From Muribaculaceae bacterium (lineage in GTDB: Bacteria > Bacteroidota > Bacteroidia > Bacteroidales > Muribaculaceae), in assembly GCA_017621225.1 (NCBI GenBank), contig JAGATN010000013.1, positions 167,205-231,204 of the forward strand: DNA of 64,000 nucleotides. Direction: 5' to 3'. The translations under genes were made by a program, and so were the position numbers. Numbering within the stretch: position 1 is the stretch's first letter; every line of letters begins with the position of its first letter. Below, one piece after another: positions 17,443-26,858 of this stretch. The notes beneath the pieces were generated by a model, which worked only from the letters and a program-made list of their open reading frames with translations, ran no database searches and had not been told where the DNA came from.

Positions 17443-18395
17443 TTCAAGCCCTCCAACAATCGCTTGAGAACCGTTTGAGCCGAAATCTCACGGTTGGCGG
17501 CTTCGGGTATCACGATGCTGCGCTCCGACTCGATAACGTCGTCAGACACTATCATATTGCGTCGCACAGGCAGGCAATGCATGAAAAATGCATTGTCGGT
17601 AAGCGACATGGCTCGTGCGTCGACCATCCATGACCTGTCAGTGCTGAGCACTTTGCCATAGTTCGGATCAGCATATGCCGACCAGTTTTTGGCATATATG
17701 AAATCGGCGCCTTCGAAAGCTTTGTCGCGATCATATTCGACACGCGCATTCCCCACGAAGCGAGGATCCAGCTCATAGCCTTCGGGGTGCGTTATCACAA
17801 ATTCGTAATCGGTGCGATTCATCCACTCGGCAAACGAGTTTGGCACGGCTTGCGGAAGCGCGCGCGGATGCGGCGCCCAGGTCATCACCACCTTCGGACG
17901 TGGCTTGGTTTTGAATTCTTCAATCGTAATCAAATCGGCAAAGCTCTGCAATGGATGCCGCGTGGCCGCCTCCATGCTGAACACCGACTTTCCGGAGTAA
18001 CGAATGAACTGCTCAATCACGCGTTCTTCGTAATCCTCATTCTTATCCTTCAGTCCGGCAAACGACCTTACGCCGATTATGTCACAATAGCAGGCCATCA
18101 CCGGAATGGCTTCGAGAAGATGCTCAGCCTTATCGCCATCCATTATCACGCCACGTTCGGTTTCAAGCTTCCACGCACCTTGATTTACATCAAGCACTAT
18201 GACGTTCATACCCAAATTTATGGCAGCCTTCTGAGTGCTCAGACGAGTGCGCAGACTTGAGTTGAAAAATATCATCAGCAACGTGCGGTTGCGCCCCAGA
18301 TCGGAAAAAGCAAAACGATCTTTCTTGATCATCAAAGCTTCGTCTACGGCCTCGCGCAGATTTCCTATATCGTCGACAGTGGTAAATTTTTTCAT
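17439..18395 (-). CDS. argF': N-succinyl/N-acetyl-ornithine carbamoyltransferase
   Basis: 318 residues, closely similar over its whole length to the crystallised Bacteroides fragilis succinylornithine carbamoyltransferase as I remember it. The carbamoyl-phosphate loop is NSSLRTRLSTQKA, with EAATRHPLQSFADL and the HCLPVRRNMIV loop. The residue that separates substrate classes (Pro90 in the succinyl enzyme, Glu in the acetyl enzyme) is Ala90 here, in DGDKAEHLLEA. The enzyme makes N-acyl-citrulline, so the route by-passes free ornithine. It lies 5 bp from argD and overlaps argB by 4 bp. Confidence 0.92.
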   Translation of the reverse strand: MKKFTTVDDIGNLREAVDEALMIKKDRFAFSDLGRNRTLLMIFFNSSLRTRLSTQKAAINLGMNVIVLDVNQGAWKLETERGVIMDGDKAEHLLEAIPVMACYCDIIGVRSFAGLKDKNEDYEERVIEQFIRYSGKSVFSMEAATRHPLQSFADLITIEEFKTKPRPKVVMTWAPHPRALPQAVPNSFAEWMNRTDYEFVITHPEGYELDPRFVGNARVEYDRDKAFEGADFIYAKNWSAYADPNYGKVLSTDRSWMVDARAMSLTDNAFFMHCLPVRRNMIVSDDVIESERSIVIPEAANREISAQTVLKRLLEGLK

Positions 18396-18400
18396 TCCAA

Positions 18401-19525
18401 TCAGCTTAATATCGATTTGAATTCAGTTAAAAACTTATCGGCTTCGGCTTTGCCTATGCACAGGGCAGGCAGCAACCTTACGGTCGATGCGCCCGCACCT
18501 CCGGTAAATATTTTATGTTCGAACAGAAGGCGTTTGCGCATTTCCGCGCCCGAACCGTTCAGCTCGACTCCAATCATAAGTCCTCGGCCACGCACATCGG
18601 TCAGAGCGTCGATTTTGCGCAATTCCGACAACAGATATTCGCCTACTTCGGCGGCATTTTCCACCAAATGTTCCGACTCCATGACATCAAGCACGGCAAT
18701 GGCGGCGGCACAAGCCAAATGATTGCCGCCAAACGTGGTTCCGAGCATACTTTTCACCGCCTTGAATTCGGGCGAAATCAGCACGGCACCCATCGGAAAG
18801 CCATTGGCTATTCCCTTGGCCACGGTTATCAAATCGGGGCGAACACCCGCATATTGATGCGCAAAGAACTTGCCGGTACGTCCGTATCCCGACTGAATCT
18901 CGTCGGCAATCATTACCACGCCGTAACGCTTGGTCAAGTCGCGCAAACCGCGCATGAAGTCATCATCAGGCATCCTTATTCCGGCCACGCCCTGTATGCC
19001 CTCGATAATCACGGCACAAAACTCGCCGGTGGCAAGCTTGCGTTCAGCCGCTTCAAGATCGTTAAGCGGCGAAAACTCCACATTGGGCGTAGCGTTGAAC
19101 GGAGAAACTATTTTGGGATTGTCGGTAGCGGCTACGGCACCCGACGTGCGGCCATGGAAAGCCTTGTCAAACGCCAGAAGTTTTGACTTGCCGGTATGAA
19201 ACGAAGCAAGCTTTATGGCATTTTCATTTGCTTCAGCACCCGAATTGCACAAAAACAGCGAATAATCGTCGTAACCGCTCAATTTGCCCAATTTTTCGGC
19301 AAGAGTTACCTGCAATGAATTTTTCACCGAATTTGAATAAAATCCAAGTTTTGCCACCTGCTGAGCCACGGCATCGACATATCGGGGATGAGCATGACCT
19401 ATCGAAATCACGGCATGTCCGCCGTACAAATCAAGATATTCCGTGCCATCCTTATCGTACACGTAGCATCCCTTGCCCCTGACGGGCTCTATGTCGTAAA
19501 GAGAATATACGTCAAAAAGATTCAT
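18401..19525 (-). CDS. argD: N-acyl-ornithine aminotransferase
   Basis: 374 residues, fold-type I PLP enzyme of class III. It starts MNLFDVYSLYDIEPVRGKGCYVYDKDGTEYLDLYGGHAVISIGH, has the LCNSGAEANENAIKLA cofactor loop, IADEIQSGYGRTGKF with the PLP-binding Asp, and the Schiff-base lysine K237 in LITVAKGIANGFPMG. It transaminates N-acylglutamate semialdehyde to N-acylornithine, either the acetyl or the succinyl form. Fifth step order in the operon, between argC and argF'. Confidence 0.93.
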   Translation of the reverse strand: MNLFDVYSLYDIEPVRGKGCYVYDKDGTEYLDLYGGHAVISIGHAHPRYVDAVAQQVAKLGFYSNSVKNSLQVTLAEKLGKLSGYDDYSLFLCNSGAEANENAIKLASFHTGKSKLLAFDKAFHGRTSGAVAATDNPKIVSPFNATPNVEFSPLNDLEAAERKLATGEFCAVIIEGIQGVAGIRMPDDDFMRGLRDLTKRYGVVMIADEIQSGYGRTGKFFAHQYAGVRPDLITVAKGIANGFPMGAVLISPEFKAVKSMLGTTFGGNHLACAAAIAVLDVMESEHLVENAAEVGEYLLSELRKIDALTDVRGRGLMIGVELNGSGAEMRKRLLFEHKIFTGGAGASTVRLLPALCIGKAEADKFLTEFKSILS

Positions 19526-19549
19526 ACCCTATGTTACTGATTTTTATCG

Positions 19550-20509
19550 TTAAAACGCCGAAGGCTTCAGCCGTAAACCGCAACGCTCGTCAAGCCCCGA
19601 CATTATGTTCATATTTTGCACTGCCTGTCCCGACGCGCCTTTGAGCAAATTGTCGATTGCCGATACTATCAGCAACTTCGATCCATGCTTTTCGGGACGC
19701 ACCATAGCCTTATTGGTGTTTACGACCTGCTTCAGATCGACGGCCTTGTCAGACACCACGGTAAACGGAGCGTCGGCATAATAGTCGTCATACAATTTTC
19801 GAGCTTCCTCGTCGGAGAGATCGCAATCGGTATACACCGATGCGAATATGCCTCTCGCAAAATCGCCACGCATAGGCACGAAATTGATATTTGCGCTAAA
19901 ATCAGGCTGCAACAAGTGCAACGTGCGGTTTATCTCAATAAGATGCTGATGGCCGAACGGCTTATACACCGACAGATTGTCCGTGCGCCAACTGAAATGA
20001 GTCGTCGCACCGGGTTTCACTCCGGCACCGGTCGATCCGGTTATGGCCGTCACATGCACATCGTTGGTAAGCTTTCCGACTGCGGCAAGCGGAAGCAAGG
20101 CAAGCTGAATGGCCGTTGCGAAGCATCCGGGATTGGCAACCTTGTCGGCCACGGATATGCGCGCTCGGTTCACCTCGGGCAAGCCGTAGACATATCCGCA
20201 ACTTTCGTCGCGGAAGTCTTGTGCCAGGTCAATCACCTTCAGCCCCGAAGGCATTTCGTTTCGCTCCCAGAAAGCCGTGCTCTGTCCGTGTCCGGAACAT
20301 AGATACAGCACGTCAATGGCCCCAAGGTCAAAATCGGCCGAGAATCTCAGATCGGTCTCGCCGGCCAACCCGCCATGAACGTCGGTAATGCGATTTCCGG
20401 CATTGCTTTCAGAATGCACGAATGCAATCTCGGCTTCGGGATGATTTATGAGCAATCGCAGCAGTTCGCCGGCAGTATATCCGGCACCACCTATTATACC
20501 TATTTTCAT
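19550..20509 (-). CDS. argC: N-acyl-gamma-glutamyl-phosphate reductase
   Basis: 319 residues. The NADP-binding loop is IGIIGGAGYTAGELLRLL; the catalytic cysteine is C129 in VANPGCFATAIQLAL; TGSTGAGVKPG and FGHQHLIEI follow. It reduces N-acylglutamyl phosphate to the semialdehyde. Its ATG overlaps the argG stop by 4 bp. Confidence 0.95.
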   Translation of the reverse strand: MKIGIIGGAGYTAGELLRLLINHPEAEIAFVHSESNAGNRITDVHGGLAGETDLRFSADFDLGAIDVLYLCSGHGQSTAFWERNEMPSGLKVIDLAQDFRDESCGYVYGLPEVNRARISVADKVANPGCFATAIQLALLPLAAVGKLTNDVHVTAITGSTGAGVKPGATTHFSWRTDNLSVYKPFGHQHLIEINRTLHLLQPDFSANINFVPMRGDFARGIFASVYTDCDLSDEEARKLYDDYYADAPFTVVSDKAVDLKQVVNTNKAMVRPEKHGSKLLIVSAIDNLLKGASGQAVQNMNIMSGLDERCGLRLKPSAF

Positions 20510-21726
20510 TTGTCGTTATCGGGCTTGGCGTTGCGCTTCTGCACGTTGTAAAATATCTTCATCTGATTGCCCAGAATCTTGGTGAAGCCCTTCACGTCGT
20601 CGGCACTCCAAGCCTTGTTTACCTCGCCATATTCGCCGAAGTCGGTCTTCATGAGGTCGTAGGGCGAATCCACGCCTACGAGCGTGTAGCCGTAAGGACG
20701 CAATATTATCTCCACTGTACCGGTGACATTGGTCTGCGAGCTTTCGAGGAATGCTTCCATATCGCGCATAACCGGTTCGAGATACTGAGCTTCGTGGAGG
20801 AACATGCCGTACCATGTGCCGATTTGATCTTTCCAATATTGCTGCCACTTGGTAAGCGTATGCTTTTCAAGCATCTTATGAGCGGCAATTATCAGGATGG
20901 GGCCGGCAGCCTCAAATCCTACACGACCTTTTATGCCGATTATGGTATCGCCTATATGCATGTCGCGGCCGATGCCGAACTTCGAGCCGAGTTCTTCCAC
21001 TTTACGTATTGCGGCAATCTTGTCGGTATATTTCTTACCGTTTACGGCCGAAATTTCACCCTTTTCAAAGCTTATGGTGATATGTTCTTCGCCCTTTTCG
21101 GTTATTTGCGACGGATAAGCGCTTTCGGGGAGCGTCTGCTCCGAATGCAGCGTCTCACGTCCGCCTATGCTCGTGCCCCAAAGGCCCTTGTTGATTGAAT
21201 ATTCCATTTTCTTGAAGTCGGCTTCGTAACCGTGCTTCTTCAAATAGTCTATTTCGTATTCACGCGTCAAAGTCATGTCGCGCGTAGGGGTTATTATTTC
21301 AATTTCGGGTGCAAGTATCTGAAATGTAAGGTCGAATCGCACCTGATCGTTTCCGGCGCCCGTCGATCCGTGAGCTATCGCATCGGCTCCGATGCTCTTG
21401 GCATACTCAATGGTAGCCATCGCCTGGAAAATGCGCTCCGAGGACACGCTGATGGGATAAGTGCCGTTACGCAACACATTACCGGCAACCATATATTTGA
21501 TGCTCTTATTATAATAATCGCCCGTAACGTCGAGCGTGGTATGCGATTTTGCACCAAGACGATAAGCCTTGTCTTCAATTATAGCCAATTCTTCGGGGGT
21601 GAAACCTCCGGTGTTAGCAATGGCGGTATGCACCTCATAACCCAAGTCTTCCGACAGATATTTCACACAAAACGAGGTGTCGAGACCACCACTGAATGCC
21701 AATACAACCTTTTTCTTATTATCCAT
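20506..21726 (-). CDS. argG: Argininosuccinate synthase
   Basis: 406 residues. The N-type ATP pyrophosphatase loop is LAFSGGLDTSFCVKYL near the start, with HGSTGAGNDQVRFDL and the citrulline/aspartate-binding YSINKGLWG segment. It joins citrulline and aspartate using ATP and releases pyrophosphate. It has no promoter box of its own in the 35-bp gap after the GNAT gene, so it is probably transcribed with it from 22418-22425. Confidence 0.95.
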   Translation of the reverse strand: MDNKKKVVLAFSGGLDTSFCVKYLSEDLGYEVHTAIANTGGFTPEELAIIEDKAYRLGAKSHTTLDVTGDYYNKSIKYMVAGNVLRNGTYPISVSSERIFQAMATIEYAKSIGADAIAHGSTGAGNDQVRFDLTFQILAPEIEIITPTRDMTLTREYEIDYLKKHGYEADFKKMEYSINKGLWGTSIGGRETLHSEQTLPESAYPSQITEKGEEHITISFEKGEISAVNGKKYTDKIAAIRKVEELGSKFGIGRDMHIGDTIIGIKGRVGFEAAGPILIIAAHKMLEKHTLTKWQQYWKDQIGTWYGMFLHEAQYLEPVMRDMEAFLESSQTNVTGTVEIILRPYGYTLVGVDSPYDLMKTDFGEYGEVNKAWSADDVKGFTKILGNQMKIFYNVQKRNAKPDNDK

Positions 21727-21761
21727 AGTCGTTATAGCCTATTATATTGATTATATACTTT

Positions 21762-22379
21762 TTATTTCAGATGTAACAGTTTGCCCACTTTATTCTTGAG
21801 CAGAATCATATATGGCGTTGCCGCCGAAGCCTTTTCGACCGGCACTTTCGGGTCGAAAAGCATACCCGTACACAAGCACATGCGACGTTTGTTGCGCTGC
21901 AATATATCGTAATTTACGCACCCCTGACAACCTTTCCAAAATTCCTCATCATCAGTCAGTTCGGAAAAAGTCACCGGCTTGTATCCCATTCGCGAATTAA
22001 GCTTCATTACCGGCAATGAGGTGGTGATGCTGAATATCTTGGCAAAAGGAAATCGCATTCGGGCAAGCTCAAACGTTTTCTCTTTAATACGTGCTGCAAG
22101 TCCGAGATGCCTGTATTCGGGATCGACTATCAATCCTGAAGTTGCAACAAAATCCCCATGACCCCAACATTCGATGTAGCTAAACCCTACAAGCTTATCT
22201 CCATGCAACGCCACAACGGCCTTACCTCCGGTTATTTTAGCCGAAATATATTCCGGTGATCGACGAGCTATACCGGTACCACGTTGTAACGCCGATTCAT
22301 AGATAAGGTTGCAGATGCGTTCGGAGTGAATGGCATGCGGTTCTTCCGCAAATGCCACAGTGATGTCATCTAAATTCAT
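21762..22379 (-). CDS. GNAT acyltransferase, likely the N-acylglutamate synthase of the operon
   Basis: 205 residues. The acyl-CoA-binding motif A is visible as ATSGLIVDPEYRHLGLAARIKEKTFELAR, preceded by the DKLVGFSYIECWGHGDF strand. A C-terminal extension contains GCQGCVNYDILQRNKRRMCLC, cysteine-rich and not part of the GNAT core. It is the first gene of the arginine operon and the operon has no argA or argJ, so it is the obvious candidate for step one. From memory, a genome-wide fitness study in Bacteroides thetaiotaomicron assigned the equivalent gene (BT3761) to N-succinylglutamate synthesis. Confidence 0.82.
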   Translation of the reverse strand: MNLDDITVAFAEEPHAIHSERICNLIYESALQRGTGIARRSPEYISAKITGGKAVVALHGDKLVGFSYIECWGHGDFVATSGLIVDPEYRHLGLAARIKEKTFELARMRFPFAKIFSITTSLPVMKLNSRMGYKPVTFSELTDDEEFWKGCQGCVNYDILQRNKRRMCLCTGMLFDPKVPVEKASAATPYMILLKNKVGKLLHLK

Positions 22380-22417
22380 TATAGCATTCCAATTGCGTTA
22401 ATTTCAATTTAATTTTG

Positions 22418-22425
22418 CAAAGATA
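22418..22425 (-). promoter_or_regulatory. Promoter of the arginine operon
   Basis: Reverse-strand TATCTTTG (-7), 39 bp before the GNAT ATG, with a TTG (complement of 22443-22445) 17 bp upstream. It seems to be the only promoter for the eight-gene operon down to argH. Confidence 0.55.
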
Positions 22426-22590
22426 ATAATTATTCTTCACTCCAATCAGATTTGTTACAATTATTAATAATTAATCGATATTTTGGTTAGTTTTTTCGTA
22501 GTATCATACAAATATGCCACATTCTGTAAAAAATCGACCGCTCGAAAACCGACGTAGCAATAAAAATTTTACGATTCAGCAAACTTGATG

Positions 22591-22598
22591 TATCTTTG
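22591..22598 (+). promoter_or_regulatory. Promoter box for phoH
   Basis: TATCTTTG fits TAnnTTTG, 43 bp before the ATG at 22641; the region 22426-22590 between the two divergent promoters is AT-rich and shows nothing else. Confidence 0.55.
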
Positions 22599-22640
22599 CG
22601 ACATTATAATTGTATAGTAAGTCCATTAAATTCATCCACG

Positions 22641-23633
22641 ATGATAGAACGCATAGTTATTATCGACACCGCCGACCCGGCAAGCTTCTATGGAGTCAAC
22701 AACAGCAACATGCAGTTGATACGCAACCTTTTCCCAAAACTGCGCATGGCCGCGCGCGGATCAGTCATAAAGGTGGTGGGCGACGAATCGGAGACAGCCG
22801 AATTCGAGAAAAAGATACACGAGCTCGAGGACTATTGCGTGAAATACAACAAATTGACCGAAGAAGTAATTCTCGACATAATACATGGCGACACGCCCCG
22901 CGACTTACGAAGCGACGGCGTGATAATATACGGCATAAACGGCAAGCCAATATCGGCACGAACACCCAACCAACAGCGCCTCGTGGAGGCTTTCGGCAAG
23001 CATGACCTCACGTTTGCATTGGGCCCTGCCGGAACGGGCAAGACATACATTGCCATAGCATTGGCGGTAAGAGCCTTGAAAAACAAGGAAGCCCGAAAAA
23101 TAATACTCTCTCGACCGGCCGTTGAAGCGGGCGAGAAATTAGGATTTCTCCCCGGCGACATGAAGGATAAGATCGACCCGTATCTGCAACCGCTATACGA
23201 CGCGCTCGAGGACATGGTTCCGGCCGCCAAGCTGAAGGAATACATGGAATCGAAGACCATACAGATAGCACCGCTGGCATTCATGCGCGGCCGCACGCTC
23301 AACGATGCCATCATAGTGCTCGACGAGGCCCAGAACACCACCACACATCAGATAAAGATGTTTCTCACGCGCCTCGGCATGAATGCAAAAATGATTGTGA
23401 CCGGCGATGCCACGCAAATCGACTTGCCGCGCACCGTAACGTCGGGCCTCATGCAAGCGCTTCGCGTGCTCGACGGAGTGCCGGGAATAGCGAAAGTGGA
23501 ATTCGGGAAAAAAGACATTGTGCGCCATGCCTTGGTGCAGCGCATAGTGGAAGCCTACGAACATTTCGACGAAAGCCGCAAATCGCAGCCGACCACCGAC
23601 GAGGGCGATGACACTACAACGAATCCTTTATAG
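22641..23633 (+). CDS. phoH: PhoH-family ATPase
   Basis: 330 residues from the ATG at 22641; the upstream in-frame ATG at 22596 lies inside the -7 box. The C-terminal P-loop domain has Walker A FALGPAGTGKTYIAIALAV, Walker B AIIVLDEAQNTT, and MFLTRLGMNAKMIVTGDATQIDLP with sensor residues. The N-terminal part is the short YbeZ-type domain. PhoH/YbeZ proteins are linked to RNA metabolism and ribosome maturation with YbeY, which is not in this window. Its last 20 bp overlap the convergent membrane-protein gene. Confidence 0.93.
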   Translation: MIERIVIIDTADPASFYGVNNSNMQLIRNLFPKLRMAARGSVIKVVGDESETAEFEKKIHELEDYCVKYNKLTEEVILDIIHGDTPRDLRSDGVIIYGINGKPISARTPNQQRLVEAFGKHDLTFALGPAGTGKTYIAIALAVRALKNKEARKIILSRPAVEAGEKLGFLPGDMKDKIDPYLQPLYDALEDMVPAAKLKEYMESKTIQIAPLAFMRGRTLNDAIIVLDEAQNTTTHQIKMFLTRLGMNAKMIVTGDATQIDLPRTVTSGLMQALRVLDGVPGIAKVEFGKKDIVRHALVQRIVEAYEHFDESRKSQPTTDEGDDTTTNPL

Positions 23634-24195
23634 CGCGAATGTACCGACGCGCCGAGCTGTTGATGAGCAGGCCAAACGCCAACCCTATCACGGCACCCGC
23701 AACGGCTCCCCAAAGCAAATACTCGTCGCCGAATTCAGACAACTCATATAAATATATGAGCAGCAAAGGCACGCCCATGCATCCCATTATGATACGGTAA
23801 CGTTTACGCATATCGACAAACGTGCACATGGCTTCGGCCAATTTTTCAGCAGAGATAACGGCCAAGTTTATGCCCGACAGGTATAGCCGCAGGCTATTGT
23901 TCATCAGCCCTCCCATTACAAAGAAGGCCACAAGCGCCCATCCAAACCATATGGGCAGGTCGAGAGAATGAGTCAACGGCAGGCACCAAGTAACCTGTAC
24001 AAACGAGACAATAGACAACGCCAATGCCTGTCGTTGCAGTTTTTGCTTATATGATATAATACGGTTATTGACGATTTCTTTTTCGAGCCTGTCGTTTTCA
24101 CGCTCAAGCACGTCAATACGCAACGAAACGTCCTTCCATTGTGCCTTCAGACGTTCAAGATCCATATTGCGGTCATCAGTCATATTCTCATCCAT
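23614..24195 (-). CDS. Sigma-linked inner-membrane protein of unknown function
   Basis: 193 residues. Residues about 10-55 are a charged coiled-coil (LERLKAQWKDVSLRIDVLERENDRLEKEIV), followed by four predicted membrane helices (about 60-80, 82-100, 135-152, 160-178). It starts 21 bp downstream of an ECF sigma gene, the usual place for an anti-sigma or companion membrane protein in Bacteroidales, but no zinc-binding anti-sigma motif is present. Function inferred from position only. The 3' end overlaps phoH. Confidence 0.65.
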   Translation of the reverse strand: MDENMTDDRNMDLERLKAQWKDVSLRIDVLERENDRLEKEIVNNRIISYKQKLQRQALALSIVSFVQVTWCLPLTHSLDLPIWFGWALVAFFVMGGLMNNSLRLYLSGINLAVISAEKLAEAMCTFVDMRKRYRIIMGCMGVPLLLIYLYELSEFGDEYLLWGAVAGAVIGLAFGLLINSSARRYIRAIKDSL

Positions 24196-24216
24196 ATCTA
24201 TACTCTGTTTTGTTCG

Positions 24217-24711
24217 TTATCTGTTACTGTCGTCAACAAGTTTCTGTTTTGCCCTATAAAGTCTTGAGGCGACATTGGCCTTCGAGAGGCCTACTATCTC
24301 GGCTATTTCATCGTACGAATGCTCGTCGAGCCACAACAGCACTATGGCCTTGTCGATTTTGCCCAGCCCGTTTATGAGCCGATACATCTCGCGCAGATTT
24401 GCCATACGCGAGCCATCGTCGGCAAAAGTCACGTCGGCAATCTCGTCGACCGAAGCCGCATGCTGCTCTTTCGAATGTTTTCGAATGAAGGCCACGCAAG
24501 TGTTAATGGCAACGCGATATATCCACGTGGACACCTTCGACTCGCTTCGAAATGAGTCGAGGCCGTTCCATATGTTTATGAGTATTTCCTGATACAAGTC
24601 CTTGAGATACGACGCGTCGGTGGAGTACATATAGCACACCTTATAAATAAGCTGTCGATGCTCATTTACCATATCCATGAAAATACGTTCGCGTTGCAAA
24701 TTTTTACCCAT
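24217..24711 (-). CDS. ECF-type RNA polymerase sigma-70 factor
   Basis: 164 residues from the ATG at 24711 (MGKNLQRERIFMDMVNEHRQL); the longer frame to 24765 adds an implausible N-terminus. Region 2 is YKVCYMYSTDASYLKDLYQEILINIWNGLDSFRSESKVSTWIYRVAINTCVAFIRK; region 4 is LGKIDKAIVLLWLDEHSYDEIAEIVGLSKANVASRLYRAKQKLV with a complete helix-turn-helix. It should direct a small stress or envelope regulon. Co-transcribed with the downstream membrane protein, its probable partner. Confidence 0.9.
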   Translation of the reverse strand: MGKNLQRERIFMDMVNEHRQLIYKVCYMYSTDASYLKDLYQEILINIWNGLDSFRSESKVSTWIYRVAINTCVAFIRKHSKEQHAASVDEIADVTFADDGSRMANLREMYRLINGLGKIDKAIVLLWLDEHSYDEIAEIVGLSKANVASRLYRAKQKLVDDSNR

Positions 24712-24824
24712 ATTCCAAAATAGCAATCTATGTAATATGACGCAGCAACTCGGAAAAAATTGCAAGGGTTTGGAAAAAATAGTCAGTTTCGCACAAATTA
24801 TTTGCGTATGGGGCAGGGATGCAC

Positions 24825-24832
24825 TATCTTTG
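24825..24832 (+). promoter_or_regulatory. Promoter of the pyrBI operon
   Basis: TATCTTTG (-7) with TTG at 24802-24804, 20-bp spacer. The leader of about 28 nt is too short for an attenuator. Confidence 0.65.
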
Positions 24833-24866
24833 CGGATGATAAAAAACCATCAAACACTCGAAGGTA

Positions 24867-25799
24867 ATGAACAGCAACAGTCTTGTCTCGATCGACAATA
24901 TCAGCCGCGAGGAAATACTCGACCTGATTGAACGTGCGCGATACTTTGAGGAACATCCCAACCACAAAATTTTGGACGGCAAAGTAGTTGCGACGCTCTT
25001 TTTTGAACCGTCAACACGCACTCGCTTAAGTTTTGAAACCGCCGTAAACCGCTTAGGAGGCAGAGTGATAGGCTTCTCGGACGCGGCAACCTCAAGTTCC
25101 TCCAAGGGAGAAACGCTGAAAGACACCATAAAAATGGTGAGCAACTACGTAGATCTGATAATAATGCGTCACTACCTCGAAGGCGCGGCACGATATGCAA
25201 CGGAAGTCACCGACACTCCGATAATAAATGCCGGCGACGGCGCAAACCAACATCCGTCGCAAACGATGCTCGACCTTTACTCCATAAGCAAAACCCAAGG
25301 CCGTCTTGACGACCTGACCATAACGTTGGTGGGCGACCTCAAATACGGACGCACCGTACACTCGCTGCTGATGGCCATGAGGTATTTCAACCCCACATTC
25401 CATTTCGTGGCATGCGACGAACTGAAGATGCCTCACGAATACAAGGAATTCTGCAAGAACTACGGCATCAAATATACCGAACACAAGGACTTTTCGACCG
25501 AAGTGATAAACGCCAGCGACATATTGTACATCACTCGAGTGCAACGTGAACGCTTCACCGACATAATGGAATATGAAAAGGTGAAAAATCTCTACACCTT
25601 GCGCAATTCGATGCTGGCCGAAGCAAAGGACAACCTCAAAGTGCTTCATCCACTGCCGCGAGTAAACGAGATAGACCGCGACGTCGACGACAATCCCAAA
25701 GCCTATTACTTCGAACAGGCCCGCAACGGATTGTATGCCCGTCAGGCTTTAATATGCAGAGCATTAGGAATCGACATCTACAAGGAGGCTGAAAAATGA
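24867..25799 (+). CDS. pyrB: Aspartate carbamoyltransferase, catalytic subunit
   Basis: 310 residues. The carbamoyl-phosphate site is [28 protein letters not shown] is the 80s loop with its Ser and Lys; [32 protein letters not shown] and [10 protein letters not shown] complete the active site. It makes carbamoyl-aspartate, the first committed pyrimidine step. Its stop overlaps the pyrI start by 4 bp, so the two subunits are made together. Confidence 0.97.
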   Translation: MNSNSLVSIDNISREEILDLIERARYFEEHPNHKILDGKVVATLFFEPSTRTRLSFETAVNRLGGRVIGFSDAATSSSSKGETLKDTIKMVSNYVDLIIMRHYLEGAARYATEVTDTPIINAGDGANQHPSQTMLDLYSISKTQGRLDDLTITLVGDLKYGRTVHSLLMAMRYFNPTFHFVACDELKMPHEYKEFCKNYGIKYTEHKDFSTEVINASDILYITRVQRERFTDIMEYEKVKNLYTLRNSMLAEAKDNLKVLHPLPRVNEIDRDVDDNPKAYYFEQARNGLYARQALICRALGIDIYKEAEK

Positions 25800-26257
25800 C
25801 AAACTCAAAGAAGGAACTTGCCGTGGCCGCATTGCGCAACGGCACGGTGATTGACCACATACCGAGCGACATGCTGTTCAAAGCCGTCAAAATACTGGGC
25901 ATAGAGCAGATGACCACCCACATTACCATCGGCAACAACCTCGACAACAAACTGTTGGGAACGAAGGGCATAATAAAGGTGGCCGACGTGTTTTTCCCTG
26001 AAGAAACCTACAATCGCATTGCCTTGATAGCTCCGGGTGCCAAAATAAACATAATACGCGACTTCGAAGTGGTGGAAAAGCGATTGGTGGAACTCCCCGA
26101 CACCATAACCGGAATAGTGCGTTGCGGCAATCCGAAATGCATCACCAACAACGAGCCTATGAAGACGCGCTTCACCGTAACCGACCGCAACGACGTAACG
26201 ATACGCTGCGATTATTGCGGACAAAGCGTGAAAAGCAGCGATGCCACCATTGACTGA
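25796..26257 (+). CDS. pyrI: Aspartate carbamoyltransferase, regulatory subunit
   Basis: 153 residues, full length. The N-terminal nucleotide-binding domain ([27 protein letters not shown]) is followed by the zinc domain with four cysteines in [10 protein letters not shown] and CDYCGQ. It gives the enzyme allosteric control by CTP and ATP. Coupled by ATGA overlap to pyrB and by TGATG overlap to the following flavin reductase. Confidence 0.96.
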   Translation: MTNSKKELAVAALRNGTVIDHIPSDMLFKAVKILGIEQMTTHITIGNNLDNKLLGTKGIIKVADVFFPEETYNRIALIAPGAKINIIRDFEVVEKRLVELPDTITGIVRCGNPKCITNNEPMKTRFTVTDRNDVTIRCDYCGQSVKSSDATID

Positions 26258-26823
26258 TGCCGATGAGACAGGAGTGGAAACCGGGAACAATGATATATCC
26301 GCTACCGGCCGTAATAGTGAGCTGTGGCGACTTTGACAATGCAAACCTGATTACCGTTGCCTGGACAGGAACGATATGCACCAATCCGGCGATGTGCTAC
26401 ATTTCCGTACGCCCCGAGCGGCATTCGTATGAAATGATACGCGAACGCATGGAGTTTACCATCAACCTGACCACCGAGTCAATGGCCAGGGCCACCGACC
26501 GCTGCGGCGTGAAGTCGGGCCGCGACATCGACAAATGGGCCGACGCGGCGCTCACCAAGGGGCGCGGACACAAAGTGAGCTGTCCGTACATATGCGAATC
26601 GCCCTTGAGCATCGAATGCAGGGTGAAGGAGATAATGCGCCTCGGGAGCCACGACATGTTTATAGCCGAAGTGATGTCGGTGCTCGCCGACGACAGCCTG
26701 ATAGACCCCGAAACGGGAGCGTTCAGGCTCGACAAAGCCGGACTGATGGCTTACAGCCATGGAGCCTATTGGAGCCTCGGAAACGAAATAGGGCGATTCG
26801 GATGGTCGGTAAAAAAGAAATAG
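26257..26823 (+). CDS. Flavin reductase-like FMN-binding protein
   Basis: 188 residues. The flavin-reductase split-barrel is seen in [52 protein letters not shown] and [28 protein letters not shown], which bind FMN. It resembles the DIM6/NTAB flavin reductase family of unknown physiological partner. The start shares one base with the pyrI stop (an ATG six bases later is also possible), so it is co-translated with pyrBI, an arrangement also seen in other Bacteroidetes; a direct link to pyrimidine synthesis is not shown. Confidence 0.85.
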   Translation: MPMRQEWKPGTMIYPLPAVIVSCGDFDNANLITVAWTGTICTNPAMCYISVRPERHSYEMIRERMEFTINLTTESMARATDRCGVKSGRDIDKWADAALTKGRGHKVSCPYICESPLSIECRVKEIMRLGSHDMFIAEVMSVLADDSLIDPETGAFRLDKAGLMAYSHGAYWSLGNEIGRFGWSVKKK

Positions 26824-26858
26824 CGAATAGACACAACCATAAAGTTAAAACTGAAAAA

